This document shows positions 1-11,972 of a stretch of DNA of 64,000 nucleotides, one piece after another. The DNA comes from Orbilia blumenaviensis (taxonomy: Eukaryota; Ascomycota; Orbiliomycetes; Orbiliales; Orbiliaceae). Numbering within the stretch: the first letter of the stretch is position 1; every line of letters begins with the position of its first letter. Made by a program: the position numbers and the translations under genes. The notes beneath the pieces are model-generated. The model was not told the origin of the DNA. It did no database searches and saw only the letters and a list, made by a program, of their open reading frames with translations. The stretch spans positions 2,604,001 to 2,668,000 of the forward strand of contig JAVHNS010000004.1 in NCBI GenBank assembly GCA_036872755.1, given 5' to 3'.

Positions 1-328
1 AAAATACGAAGTGCAGACTCAAGGCATAATACTTATATCAAGGTTTGTCTTCACATAGGTTATTAGCCTTAAATTCTTGGCTTCGAAGGTTCTCGTATAG
101 CGGGTACTGAACCGGCCGAGAGCATATGGTCATTAATAATCACGAAGAAATTCGAGATTAAATGATTTTTGAAGACTGGAATCATGAAGATTCTCATGCG
201 ATCAAATCCTCAGCTTTTTCTCCTTGCAAAACCCAGGCGGAGCCTCTCGATCAGTTCTTTCCCGGTAGAACCCCTTGATCAATTGAGCTTTGCTACCGCA
301 ATCATCCCTAGTTGCGTATACATCCAAC
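1..328. other. Upstream region of the SDR gene
   Basis: No gene is supported here. Open frames exist on both strands but lack convincing starts, splice sites or recognisable protein. The last part presumably holds the promoter and 5' UTR of the oxidoreductase gene. Confidence 0.5.
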
Positions 329-1355
329 ATGGGCCTGCCTACCCTCCCGAAGGACCTCAGCTTCGAGAACCAGACCATCCTTATAACGGGAAGCAACACA
401 GGGATTGGCCTCGAATTTGCCAGGGTTTTTCTCCGTCACAAAGCCAAGGCCGTCTACCTCGTCGTTCGTTCGCTCGAGCGGGGAGCCAATGCGGCCTCCC
501 AACTGCAGCAGGATGCCATAATTTCGAACCAAAACCCGACAGGAGAAATTAAGGTTTACCAATGCGACCAGAGCTCCTTCGAATCCATCCTGGCGTTCGC
601 GAGAAAGTTCAAGGAGGAAGTGAAGTCACTGAATACCGTTGTCTTGAATGCGGGGGTCAACAACATGAGCTTTGTGCCCACCACTGACGGGTGGGAACCG
701 AACTTCCAAATCAACTACTTTGGGGCGGCTCTTATCGCGTTAGAACTTCTTCCACTGCTGAAAGAGGGACAAAAGGCTGGAGTGAAACCCCACTTGTTCT
801 TCACATCATCGTTGATGCACACCAAGGCCAGCATCTCTACCAAGTCCCTGTTGTCAGACGATGTCAATGTTCTCGAATATTTTGCTTCTGATGAGAATCG
901 CCCTTGGGACCCGAGTCAACCATATGCAATTTCCAAATTGCTTATGACAATGTTCGCAGAAGAGCTTGCGCAACATGAGACTAATATCATATGCACCAGT
1001 GGATGCCCTGGTATTGTCTTAACTGAGCTGGACAGAAACCTCCCGTTCTGGTTGAAGGGGCCAGTCAGGTTGATGAAGAGAATGATCGGCCGGGAAGCCC
1101 TCACTTCTGCGGAGACCCTGATGCAAGCAATGATTACCGATAAGACCGGGACGTACTGGTCTGACGGTGTTGTTAAACCGTGAGTTCATTCCTGAACGAG
1201 GCGGACTGGAAGTGGAAACCCACAAGACTGACTGAGATCCTAGACATGCCTCCCTGCTGAACACTGAGAATGGCAAAAGGCTTCAGAGGAAACTCTATGA
1301 GCAAACGCTGCAAAAGTGCAAAGAACTTGACCCTGATATCCTTCTCCCAGCATAA
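329..1355 (+). CDS. Short-chain dehydrogenase/reductase (SDR)
   Basis: NAD(P)-dependent oxidoreductase of the classical SDR superfamily, about 320 residues; substrate unknown. The Rossmann dinucleotide motif TGSNTGIG is at residues 20-27, the structural NAG motif lies in VVLNAGVN, and the catalytic YxxxK (YAISK) is at 199-203. I chose the ATG at 329 because its context is good (CCAACATGG) and the conserved fold starts soon after; the 13 extra codons that are open upstream have no ATG. One intron is inferred at 1180-1243 (GTGAGT donor, CTGAC branch, CTAG acceptor). It replaces an in-frame TGA with 37 residues of clean reading to TAA 1353. The fungal retinol-dehydrogenase/WWOX-like SDR group is the nearest match by eye. 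It ends 85 bp from the convergent methyltransferase gene. Confidence 0.88.
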
Positions 1356-1439
1356 AAAAAACGGAGTTTCAGAATTTGGTCACCGGCGGGTGCCTACAAT
1401 TTAATTCGCTGTGAGCTGTAGTCCACAGATAACGTTGAA

Positions 1440-2630
1440 TTAATACGACAAGTCCTTTCTTTCAAACACATATAATGCCTCATCCTTCCCTGCAAACGAA
1501 GGCAGAGGTACTTGGGTAATCTTGTGAAAGTTTGGCATCTCTTTTTCGAAGTATTCGTTTACCATCACATCCTTAAATGCTGTATATCCATTCGAGTTCT
1601 GTGTTCCCGCAATGCAGATTATATCTCCACCATATTGTGTTAGAATCCTTTTCGTAAAGTCTAGTGAGACGATTGGATATACGAGGAGTAAGATATCATC
1701 CTTTCCGGAATTATTCCGCTGGAGATATTTTAAACCGTCTTCGACAACGGTGTCGTCAACCCACATTGTCCGCCAGAGAGATTGCATGTTGTCAACCGCC
1801 GCGACTTCCAGACCTGCTCGGCGGAGCATGTATGTCCAGTACCCGTTGCCACTTCCCATGTCTATGACGCCGCATTTCCGAGCTCGAGATAGAGCCTTGA
1901 TTATCTCGATACTCTCGTAACTTGGGCAAACGCACCCAAAATGGTGCATGAATATCGGAAGAATATGATGGCTGTTCTTTAGACTCGCCGTAGATTCGTC
2001 AGGGCCACACCATTCAAGGTTATGGCATGACCAGCGCCAAAAGTCCAGATACGGGTTGATATGCGACTTGCTACGAGGAATAGATATCGAAGTTGGCGCT
2101 GGTAGCCGCAGAGAAGTAAGATGTGAGCCTACACCAGCCCGGATTGACTGCTTCCTTGCATTGGAGGCAAAATTTGAGAAAGCTTTGGTCGCGGCAGAGG
2201 CGGAGTTAAATATAGATGTATATGCAATTATGTCGGTTTCTGGAGGTGATTCTAACTGTTTTGTTTTAAAGATTATAATTAGCAGGCCAACAAGTATAAC
2301 TTTCAGGCTTCATTTGCATGCAGCAGAAGTTGACCAAAGAGCTAGTTAAGTTGTACATACTGGTTCACCTTTTTCGTTCCTATACCATGCATGTAAATCT
2401 CTGCTTCCTCCCTGTAAAAGTGCATTTTGGACTTGCTGTAAAGTCACACTCGCTACCGCATGGTATACATAGCTATCTGTTGGTTTGAGACCAAATGCTT
2501 GGATTATTGCAGACCGGAGATCATTATTGGGAACCGGGTCCCTTTGTTTCTCGTTAGACCATGCCTCGAAAAAGGAGTCTGGGGCGAAAGTAGATGACCC
2601 AGTGGTCGCTGCCCTAGGAGTTGGTGGCAT
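1440..2630 (-). CDS. Class I SAM-dependent methyltransferase-like protein
   Basis: Predicted soluble methyltransferase of about 361 residues, substrate unknown. Motif I (VIDMGSGNGYW, about residues 220-230) and the acidic post-I segment (VAAVDN) are those of a class I SAM-binding Rossmann fold. The model has two exons, 2630-2361 and 2255-1440, with a 105-bp intron (GTATGT donor, CTAAT branch, CAG acceptor). Splicing joins a 90-residue N-terminal part to a continuous frame that runs into the catalytic domain. The start is the first in-frame ATG, at 2630; another exon further upstream cannot be excluded because the frame stays open above it. The target could be a protein or a small molecule; the sequence does not decide. 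Confidence 0.78.
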
Positions 2631-4291
2631 GGATATTTGTTGAAATGCAACCGTGAAGATTTTTCTAAGGATATTGGTACCGTCAGCCACAGTATATTAT
2701 ATCATATGCTTATGTATTAGGATCCTACGAAGCCTAGCCTATAGCCAGGGTGCGGTCGCCTTGCTCAGATAGTGAATCTTATGTCAGCAGCCAAAATACC
2801 ACACAACTCGTTGGAAATTTTGTGTAGCCAGCCACTGATGGATTTATAATAGTTAGTCGACCCATATAAGTTTTGAGTACTGCATACTGGTTACCTAGTT
2901 CCGCAATGTACGTAACCATTAACCAGTATGAGTTAAATTCTCCGAACATAACAATAATATGATGACGGTCTCCTGAATGCAGCACCAGCTGATCTTATGA
3001 TATCAGCAAGCTTCCGCAGAGAGGCCTGACCAACTATCCCATCGACCTAACAACTACTGAAATAGCGGGTTTTATACAGATGTTAGTTTAGGCTGTGGGC
3101 GCCAGCCATTGAACCCAATTAAGCTAGAGAGGGCTGTCCAGGGGCTCCAAATTTGCATGGATACATACCGTGGGGGGTTTGGGTACTTTTCTGGGACTGC
3201 TTCTGAATATTAAAACATTTTAAAAAGAAATCGAGCCGTTTTATTCTCTTTCAAATCATTATCTAACTGTTTTAAGTTCCTTTTTTTCTATAAACCGTCT
3301 TGAGAAACAAACCAAAGCCCCGTACGGTAAGTACCTAAGTCTATACTAAGATGTTCGAATCAGCACCTCAACGGTTTCGATCTGTTGTTTATAACTCCCA
3401 TTCCACCCTCTGCTAACATATAAGTGCCGGAGTTTAATATAACCATAAACTCCACTATACAGGAAGCAAATATACTAATATATCCATAATCCTCAAAAGA
3501 TAATTCCCACTAATATTTACCGACATCTACACATACATATGTTTTCCAGCAGATTAGTATAAAGAGCTTTGCCGCTTTAGTACCTAGGGATCAATACTAG
3601 ACACCGAAATTACCTGCCACTCATCCTCTACTACTGGCTTCCGAATTTCTAGGCACCTAGGCGGATACAGTTCTGGAGTTCTGCGCCCTTACAAACGTAC
3701 AAATTTACCTATCAATGGACTACTCTGTGGGCTTTAGTCACGTGAATCGGTCACAATGAGATCTTGTCGCCCTGATCTATGCAATACGTCACGAAGTTTG
3801 CATAGTACTAGCGTAGGGTTTACTAGCACGTCATATTATGGTCGAGGCCCTCGGGGTTGGTCTAGCGAGGTTACGCTAGCAATGGATGGTATCGAATATT
3901 AGCTGTAGTTCAACCGTTCAAACTATTGAAGCTGAACCCATGGGCTAAAAGGCTGCCGTGGCCTAACTATTTGTCTTAGAGCTAGTGGATGTACATCGGA
4001 AGGCTTAAGTCAGGGACGTGAAGGCTTGATGTCGCCAGACCACCCTCCGGATCCGGTCGCTGCAATTGCATTATCTGCGAAAAGGTAAGAAATTAGGCTA
4101 GGGAATGAAGACAAGAGCCACAAGTCATGACCATTCGATGTCCAAGCCCTGGCGTCCCGCCATGATGATAATGATGGTAAATAATGCTCTAATATACAAG
4201 CCCACGTGCTCCAGGAAATGGCCCGGAATAGTAAGGGCCATTGAGGGGTAGGCGAATCAAAGATCAAGCTTGGGAAATCTAGAACCGATAA
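2631..4291. other. AT-rich intergenic region
   Basis: About 1.7 kb with no supportable gene. The open frames are short (under 90 codons), overlap antisense frames and match nothing recognisable. Several copies of short TACCTAGG/CCTAGG-type words occur around 3590-3660. Promoter elements of the methyltransferase presumably lie just above 2630. Confidence 0.5.
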
Positions 4292-5250
4292 TTAAAGCTT
4301 ATGTCTTTTCGCACCAGATGCAATCTTTGCAAATTCCTGTTGAGGAACGCACTTCATAAAGCGTTCTACGCCACCAGCAATTTCAAGGACGTTCGCCTCC
4401 TCAAAGCCCTTCATGTAGGCATCCTTGACCAACTTCTTGATGAGCAAGATACTTTCCTGGTTGAGATGATCTCCGAGTTCTTCTCTGACGTGTTTAAGAA
4501 CGGCCTCATTGAACTTTTCGGTATCCTGCTCGTCAAAAACCTTGTTGACGAACCCGGCAGCCAGCAGCCTATCAGCAGTGATCTTCTTCGAAGCTAACAA
4601 TGCCTCACTGGCAAGCCCGTACCCCATGCGACGCGTAAATGTGAACGAGGCACCGCCTTCCGCGACAAGTCCGAGGGAGGAGAAGGGGGTCAGTAAAAAG
4701 GTCTTTGGGACGCAGTATATCAGATCACACATTCCGATCATTGCAGCGCTCAGGCCCACCGCGGGGCCGTTTAGTGCAGCCACCAGAACCTTAGGGTGTT
4801 CTAGGAAGGCGCGCGTGAGTTCGAGGTTTTGTGAACCAACTAGATGTCGCATCTAAATTAGCTTACTTGCACAAATAACGGAAGTTCCCGTCGCACAAGC
4901 AACCTACAAGTGCTATTATAGTAAAATCTTGGTGAAACGTCAGATGCTGTTATCGACCTGCCTGCGTTGACATCTGCGCCACTGGAAATGGTGAAATGAT
5001 GTTAGTCGCATACTATTAGCACAGGAAATTCCTGAACCCTGCATCTTAAAACTTACGCAGAGAAGAACCTCCCAGTCCCCATTATAACGGTGATAGTAAC
5101 ATCTTTCATTTCTGCAACCTCACGTAGGAGATTGCCAATTCGCTGATAGTTCGCTCCACCTAGAGCATTAAGCTTCTTCGGTTTGTTGAGAATTATTTTG
5201 GCTACCTTGCCCTCAACCTGAAGCAAAACTTCATCGTCATATGTCGACAT
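4292..5250 (-). CDS. Enoyl-CoA hydratase/isomerase, peroxisomal ECI type
   Basis: Crotonase-family enzyme of 271 residues, most like fungal peroxisomal delta3,delta2-enoyl-CoA isomerase, which moves double bonds during beta-oxidation of unsaturated fatty acids. Exons are 5250-5057, 4981-4908 and 4839-4292. Splicing creates the oxyanion-hole segment FFSAGADV across intron 1 (75 bp). It then joins to LTRAFLEHPK and the second oxyanion segment AALNGPAVGLSAA across intron 2 (68 bp, GTAGGT donor, GCTAAT branch). The C-terminus is KRHKL; HKL is a non-canonical variant of the PTS1 signal, so peroxisomal import is plausible. A nearer TTTAG acceptor would break the frame, so the CTAG at 4840-4843 was chosen. 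An enoyl-CoA hydratase role is the alternative. Confidence 0.88.
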
Positions 5251-7281
5251 GTCGAAAGATCTCCTGTAACGTACTGCTTTATGAATATATTGTAAGAGGC
5301 GAAGACGAAGTTATACTGTAAGCTGCGATCAAGCCCGCTGGACACACTTCAGTACTGGAGTTGCGATGTTGTTGGTATTGTCGTGCTAATTGCTGCTGAG
5401 CTTACTGAGTTCGAAGCCAATTAAAGCTGGAGCTTAGAAAGTATGGGGTAGGCTTAAATACAGCAAATAGATGGCGGGTTTGCCGAAAAATCTACGGCAA
5501 TACAATGCGACTTGAACTAATGGATACTAACGATTCAACCGTCATCTCACGAAGTCAGACTTAAGTTATCGATAGCCGTCTCCCAGCTGCGACGACTGGA
5601 TGCCGGATGGTACAGTAATGCTTCGCGTAAGCCGAGCTGCTGACTTTCCAGGTTGCGACCAGCCGAGGCTTAAAAACTAGCTACCGAACCAGTGTCTTGG
5701 GCTTGGGTTGCTTGGCCCTCGTTGCATCCGCTGGATGCGGACAAACCCTCAACTCAATAATAGCCCCCTGCGAGTTTCGAATTTCTCGACGAGCACAAAC
5801 TCAGAAGAACACCTCTAAGTTGACTCTGACAGAAATAGGTCTCGTTCGGCCTGTCGGTTCAGATTTCTATCACATTCTTTCGAAGGTCCAGCCCAGCCAT
5901 GTTATATTGTGGAGAGTCGGACCTTTGGTAGTCGAAGAACTCGAAAAACCCTTACTCTTGCATGCGTGTGAAGACTGCATCGATTTAGCCTATGGTCACA
6001 GGGTGAACCGTTCCAGCCCGGAAAAACGTTCTATTCGTTGCGCTCCAGCTCAGGGCGAATGATGTTCCAACAGCGAGCCGTCTGCCGGCCTGCCGGTCAG
6101 CCTGCGGTGGCCACCACAAGAGGAAATTCGAGTGCTTTGTCCTCGATAGAAAGTTTTGCAATTTTGCGTTCTGATCGCACGCGCATGGCATAGGGCACTG
6201 CGCAGCCGTGGATGCGGCCGCAAAAGTTGAATTCGATTGACTTGTTCAAATCGAAAGCTAACAATCGAACCCACATCGAGACTGACCGGTAAATCTTGCA
6301 TCCGACAACAATTAACTTTTTACTTCGGGCTGGGTAATCCCCAATCAATTAAGTGCACACAATACGTACCTAAGGATTTAGCAGCTAGTTCGCTACTCAA
6401 TTTCTCCCAAATATGTCAACACCGACAAGATGATGCTAACTATCAGCCCTGCAATGGTTATTATGAACCCGGGGCAGTCTGGAACGATGGCTTCTTTGGC
6501 GCTCGCCCCTCATTTCGGTGTATCGATCGGTCCCTCTTATCCAAAACGTGGAAGAATTCAAACATACCAGGATATCCCACCAAAAAAGGTTTGATCTGCC
6601 CCACTTTACGTCTGCATTCGAAATGCCGGGGCTTTCCCAGAGAAGTATCCTAGAAAAGCACGCAGAAGAATGTTCTGAACGCGGGACGACGACACCCTCA
6701 TACTTTAGCGCCACCTCGACATTATCCAACACACCTAATGTGACGACCCCGTGGAAACCTGCAGGAGTGAATTGATTCTCGAAGCCCAAGCGTCCCAGCT
6801 CTCGAGTTACGCACGCAAACTAACTTTAAAGCTTGCGACGAATTAAATAATTCACTGGTGAAGCGGCGCGGCCCTGTCACAGTTCAATGAATCGTGCGAG
6901 CCCGAGACACGCCGGAGCATGATGCTCACAGACCTTTAGGTCTGCCACGAGGGAATCTTGGAACGCTAGTAACATCAAATGAAAATCTCGATGTCAGGGT
7001 GGTCCAGGCTCCATGTGATATTATGCCTCTACATAGATGCAGGAACAAATATTGCTAAAGACTGGGTATAATATATCCGACCAGGCCCCATGTTAGGGAC
7101 TGTCAGATTTTCGTCAAGTTTTTTCCTTTTCGTTTTTGCTGTGGATCAATCCACTGTCTCGGTACCAATAGACATAAGTAAATATATACTCCCACGTTTT
7201 CTGTTTCTTTTGAAAGTTTTCGTCCTTTACAAAGATTTCTGATATTTTTTTGGGTATTCAACGTAGGTGTATTTTGAAGAA
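5251..7281. other. Intergenic region without a supported gene
   Basis: Two kilobases between the isomerase and the 7TM gene. Frames of about 85-138 codons occur on both strands at 5697-6789, but they overlap each other antisense, have no recognisable domain and no matching splice pattern. The final 150 bp before 7282 is T-rich and probably carries the 7TM gene promoter and leader. Confidence 0.5.
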
Positions 7282-8892
7282 ATGTCGGCGACGACGACCA
7301 GTGTATCACCATGGTCGACACTTCCAGATCACTTAAGGCCAATGCTCGACCCGCCGGACGGTGTCGTTCCGAATTTCGAAAATCCTTATGACATTGGATG
7401 GCAAATCATTGTTGGGACCGCAGTCACCCTCCCACTTGCGATAATCGCCTGCGGAATGAGATTTTACACACGATTGGTATTAATACGAAATTTTAGAGTA
7501 GATGATTGTAAGTTTTGCTCCCCTGTCTCCCACGTGTGCATAATGAAGGTAGATAGAAATAACGTTAACCCTTGAAAGATTTACTATTATTCACCTTGGT
7601 AGGTTATCCCAACCATGACGCCGCACGAGGCCAAAGCCCACGTAAAATAGAGGGATCTATCTATCAATACTTATACTTTACAAATCTATGAACTACAGGT
7701 ATCTGCACTGGTATTCCAAGCATGCAACGTTTATAGCGTTACTCTTGGACTAGGGAAAAATATGTGGGATGTGCCGTGGACAATAATGTCGCCGGTCCTA
7801 AAGGTACGCTACCGTGGCCCCACGCTTTGATTGATGGAAGGCTCACAATCTACAGTGGTTTCTTGCGACAGAGCTCACATATTTCGTCTCGATATGTGGC
7901 TGTAAGCTCACTATACTCGCTTTTTACTTGCGGTTCATTATGAACAGAACGCAGAAATATATTATCTGGGGGTTCTTAGCAGCAATAATTATTTACAACG
8001 TCCTCACAATCTTGATACTCGTTTTTGCTTGTAGACCGGTATCTACACTGTGGAATTGGAATCTGGATCAATCAAATTGCATTGATGTTGACCCTCTTTA
8101 TTTCATCAATGCGGCGTTGAATACAGTAACGGATGTTGCAATCCTAGTATTGCCATTGAGAACATTGTGGAAATTAAAGATGCCAACGAGCCAGAAAGTT
8201 GGCCTTATCATGCTCTTTACTACTGGCGGATTGTAAGTCGAGGATGCAGAGTATACGAGATTCTAAAGTGCTAACTATTTAATAGCATTATAATCATCAC
8301 GATTATCCGGATGGTACAGCTTACTAGCATACCAAACGGTGGCCAGAACATCACAAGTACGCTGTTTCTCAATAATAATTGTTTTACTCTAGAAATATTC
8401 CTAACGTCTATTTTCTTAGTGGGATTTGTTGGTCCATCCCTCTGGTCTGCTGTTGAGGTTAACCTTAGTATGGTCTGCGCCTCTATCCCTGCGCTGAAGC
8501 CCTTTATTGTTCGCCACTTAGGCAGGTACTTCAGCAAATGGGCATCTGGAAACGGATATTTCAAGAATAGTCGCGGGGTTGGAGATTCCGGTGGTATACA
8601 ACTTTCAGGTGCCAAACGCGGGACACATAACAACAGCCAACTTAAGAAGAATAGTCTGTTTTACAAAGGCAGCGTCCTTACCACGACAGAAATTACTGCT
8701 ACACAGAGTGATGAGAACCGCCTGGTCACTCGCGATGATGCAAACGACTTCACTGATGTCGAGCTGGGCAGTCAATCGTCATTACCGGATCCAGAAAGGC
8801 GAATGTTCCACAACTACGACTTGAGGATAATGAAGACGAGCAATATCGTTGTAGATTCGAGAAGGATCAGTGTCGATACTACTGGACGGTAA
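7282..8892 (+). CDS. Fungal rhodopsin-like 7TM membrane protein
   Basis: Predicted seven-helix membrane protein of 444 residues of the fungal rhodopsin-domain family (the PTH11-related/SatP4-like group often annotated as integral membrane protein). Exons are 7282-7507, 7579-7598 (a 20-nt micro-exon), 7699-7803, 7856-8232 and 8286-8892. The micro-exon supplies the conserved DDYLLL-type segment after TM2 and is needed to keep frame. Family features include WFLATELTYF, the CKLTILAFYLR helix, the FACRPVSTLWNW extracellular loop with a later paired Cys, and a cytoplasmic Ser/Thr-rich tail of about 140 residues. The ATG at 7282 is preferred over an upstream GTG. Ligand and role are unknown; members are thought to sense or signal at the plasma membrane. 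A second member lies at 21972-23346. Confidence 0.87.
7579..7598 (+). other. 20-nt coding micro-exon of the 7TM gene
   Basis: Flanked by a 71-bp intron (7508-7578, ending GTTAAC...AAAG) and a 100-bp intron (GTAGGT donor at 7599). Together with one base from exon 1 it encodes Y-L-L-L-F-T-L, completing the DDY motif typical of the family and bringing the next exon into frame. Confidence 0.75.
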
Positions 8893-9414
8893 CGCCTGCA
8901 GAATCACCTTCTTCTAACCTGATAAAGGTTTCATGATCCAACGAAATATGTTTTTTCAGCGATTTGTTTCATCTTTCGGGTTTGCATTTTCGTCATGGTT
9001 TGGCGTACGGTAAAGAGAAAAACAATATTTTTGGTAGCTCGGCTATACTTGTTTCATGTCGGTATATTGAATGTTGGGTGTTTATGAGGTTAGGATATGC
9101 AATAGAATGTCATCTTATAGGCTATAGAGCGACCCAATTAACAAGGATCCCGTTCGGCAAATTTCCCGCGGGATTGAGCTCGAAAATCTGCTATCCGTCA
9201 GTCCGAGCTCAAGTTCTGAATTTCTTTGAGGGGTTTGCCAGTAAAAGGTTTTTTAACAGGGCAATCCTATCTTCGACGAAACCAGCCTCCCAAGCTCTAT
9301 GGCCTGATTGTCAGACAACCAGCGGTATGAAACGAAGTTGTTGCTTGTTTGATGAATAATCTTTCCATAATATGGGTAATAAAAGGCTAGCGATCACAAA
9401 GATCTTGATAATAT
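8893..9414. other. Intergenic region between convergent genes
   Basis: About 520 bp holding the 3' ends of the 7TM gene and the roadblock gene. A 131-codon plus-strand frame at 8964-9359 has no ATG at its start and no recognisable product. The AT-rich stretch with AATAAA-like words near 9380 and 9450 suits polyadenylation on either strand. Confidence 0.45.
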
Positions 9415-9941
9415 TCAAGCCTGCGGGGTGTCGTGTATAACAATCAATAAAAACTTCGGGTCTGTAACACGGCTGGTATTAGAAAATGCCCGAAACAAAT
9501 GAGGTTTTCGGAAAAGCCCTACCAGGTACTATACATAGCTCATGCATTTTTGTCCGAACCCGCAGCAATTTGAGGGCATCCTAAGTAAACATCGCGTAAG
9601 AACGACAGTCGATTTGACATTCCGGGGCGGTAGGTCCTTACGTCTTCGTTCATCCCGTTCACGAGGTCCTCCGCAGACTTGAGAAAGTTCCATACCATCC
9701 CAGCATACTCAGTGACCAAATCTTCGTTGGATCGTGAGGCAATGTTGCCCGAGGAGCGAATTATCGAGCCAGTCTGTCTTTCGAGGACAAGGACGGACTG
9801 GACCGTTTGCTTCGTCTGCAGGCGAGATAGCAATGCCTCTATTTCTTCATTCTACGTGCTATTGTTAGCTATACAATCACCACATACGCGCAGAGTAGTA
9901 TAAAATTTTGAGCTTACCGCGATGGAAGTCGCCTGCGTCAT
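9415..9941 (-). CDS. Dynein light chain, roadblock/LC7 type
   Basis: A 112-residue cytoplasmic dynein light chain of the roadblock/LC7 family, which forms homodimers on the dynein intermediate chain and supports nuclear and organelle movement along microtubules. It has four exons: 9941-9918, 9851-9642, 9580-9523 and 9461-9415, with introns of 66, 61 and 61 bp. The spliced protein has the family order: SRLQTK helix, SVLVLERQTGSIIRSSG strand pair, a long central helix, then DALKLLRVRTKMHEL, IVPDPKFLLIVIHDTP and the end. The C-terminal strands appear only after splicing the last two introns, which is strong support for the model. It is head-to-head with ipi1, with 236 bp between the start codons. 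Confidence 0.95.
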
Positions 9942-10177
9942 CTTGGAGACGTTGGAATTAGGTAGCTATGGAGCTTGTTTGTGGAGCTTGTCGTGCTACA
10001 ATTGGGTATGGTGTATATGCAAACGTGCAACTCTGTTTGGTCAAAGCCAAGAATCCGAATGTAGCACTCACTTCCAAACAGCCAGCCCAGAAATTTCAGT
10101 TTTGCGACACTAACTTACCACATCACCAACTCATAATTAACCTCAGTCCTCAAAACCCCACTGCTCCACTATTGAAG
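9942..10177. promoter_or_regulatory. Shared divergent promoter, roadblock LC / ipi1
   Basis: The 236-bp gap between two opposite start codons must contain both promoters. No TATA box is obvious. The part next to ipi1 is C/A-rich. This is inferred from gene layout only. Confidence 0.55.
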
Positions 10178-11392
10178 ATGGGATCTAGCAGTAAAAAGAA
10201 GAAGGAGAAGCAGAAGGATTTCGTCGTATGAAAGTCTGCCCCTCGGCTTCGAGATCATAACTAACAATCCGGCGCTCCTAACTAGAAACCTAAGCTCAAG
10301 GTTGGGAAAACGAAGCCGAAGGCCGACAACCATACCTCAACTTCGTTTAAAGCAAAAGGTGCGGCTGAGTTAATAACTACGCATGTATACTAATACAAGG
10401 GCAATTTGCTAAACCATCTACATATTCCGATAGCCATTGTCGTCGGGCACCAATCTTTAAATACCGCCGCGCCAACTATACAGTCGCAACTAAAACACAA
10501 TCTCACACTTCTCAATCACCATGCCTACACGACTCGTCGCGATTCGCTGGCCCACATTGCTTCGGTGTTGTCATCATCCTCAGTGTCAACTCCTCCAATC
10601 TCTTATTCCATCCTGCTACCCGCTCTGGCACCTTTGATCGTTGACTTGACTGGGCCGGTCCGGGCGCAGCTTCTCACTCTCCTAAACAACCACACAAAGT
10701 CGAGGGACCCGCGACAAGATGCCATCATCCCCGTTGATGCGATACGAATGCATACACCACGGTTCCTCCTCTATATACACAGCGCTATGACCCACATTAG
10801 CGCCGAGATCAGGGCTGATTCTACAAATTTTCTATCATGGCTGCTGGATGTCGTGGGCGAAGAGGCGGTGCGAGGCGCAAAAGGCTGGGGCAAGACACTG
10901 AAATGCTGGATCGTCTTGCTGGGGTGGGAGAGCGCTAAATCTGGAAGGACAGCACGAGGCAGTACAATCGAATTTTCGGATCCCGGGAAGAACAAAAAGG
11001 CAACTTTGCAGCATTTAGGAGTGCTAAAGCAATTCCTCTACACGGGGATGGTTGAGGAAGAAGCACAAATTTCTGACTTCGAGATGAGAGACAGGGATTT
11101 GCTATTGCCACATCAGTATTCGGATGTTTATATGATGCCGAAAACTTCCAACGTGTATGGGTATCTCAATATTTTTGGGATCCCTGCTGAGAATACTAGT
11201 GAAGAAGATGCAGAAGGATCATCCGAAGATTGTGATAGTCGTCGTCGGGTTGTAAAAAATGTGTTTGAAGGCAGTATTAGGACAGGGCTCCAGGCAAGGC
11301 TCCAGGAAGGAGGGGAAGTTGGTAGAGCGGCTGGGGCTGTGCTTAAGATCCTCGATAAAGGACTGAGAACTGACAGTGATACAACAACATGA
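10178..11392 (+). CDS. ipi1: Pre-rRNA-processing protein Ipi1
   Basis: Subunit of the Rix1/Ipi complex (with Ipi3 and Rix1), needed for ITS2 processing and late maturation of pre-60S ribosomes in the nucleus. It has 359 residues; yeast Ipi1 is of similar size. Exons are 10178-10225, 10286-10358 and 10434-11392. The N-terminus is MGSSSKKKKEKQKDF followed by KPKLKVGKTKPK and TSTSFKAK, the lysine-rich signature of the family, assembled across a 60-bp intron. The Ipi1 N-terminal HEAT-like domain follows (LLPALAPLIVDLTGPVRAQL). The ATG at 10178 has a purine at -3 (AAGATGG). Expression is probably coordinated with ribosome production, but no binding site is asserted. Confidence 0.93.
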
Positions 11393-11972
11393 GGATATGA
11401 GGCCCGGTTCCAGCAATGGGGGCCCGAGAGAAGGATTGGAGGGTATTGAACTTGCGGAAAACTTGAATTTCTTTGGTCTGGAAAGCCCTGGGGCCATGAG
11501 GGCGCTGCCTACATGAAAATGGGACACTTACCCTATTTTGAGTCCAGGCCTACTAAGCTCTTGCAGCCTGCCAAACCTCAGTGATCTTTCGTTTGGGGTT
11601 GTTTCATACCTGACCCTCGACTTTACTGGAGTCAGCTCTAATCCGCGGTTACTCTACACGACCAGGTCGCATGCATATCCAAGAATATGCTGCCTGTGTA
11701 ATTTTCCCCGGAAATCTGTTGAAGCCGCCTGGTGGGCGCGTAATGCAGACCCCAGTTCCTGCATATGCCAAGCACCTATTGCAGCGCAGGGCTTCGCGAC
11801 ACAGCGTGGTACTGTGCCACGTAAAACCAAGTACTTAAGGCTTTGTGGTTTCCACTTAGGCAAGGCAATGAGGAACAATAAAAGATCTTGTGGGCATTAC
11901 CCGTAAAAAGTTGTAGACCGTTTAAGCTTGGATTTTTTTGATCGAGTCAAGGGACAGGAGTTGGAATCCAAA
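11393..11972. other. Intergenic region upstream of the STAND gene
   Basis: About 580 bp. A 122-codon plus-strand frame (11538-11906) and an overlapping minus-strand frame (11654-11878) are open, but neither starts convincingly nor resembles a known protein. It probably contains the ipi1 3' UTR and the STAND gene promoter. Confidence 0.45.

Noticed and set aside
5697..6789. Open frames of 85-138 codons on both strands
   Set aside because: They overlap antisense, several have no real ATG, and none shows a domain, splice signals or codon pattern like the neighbouring genes.
8964..9359. 131-codon plus-strand frame
   Set aside because: It begins with a TTG, lies in the 3' flank of the 7TM gene, and has no protein-like features.
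11538..11906. 122-codon plus-strand frame upstream of the STAND gene
   Set aside because: No ATG start, an antisense frame is equally open, and the composition is atypical. Treated as non-coding.
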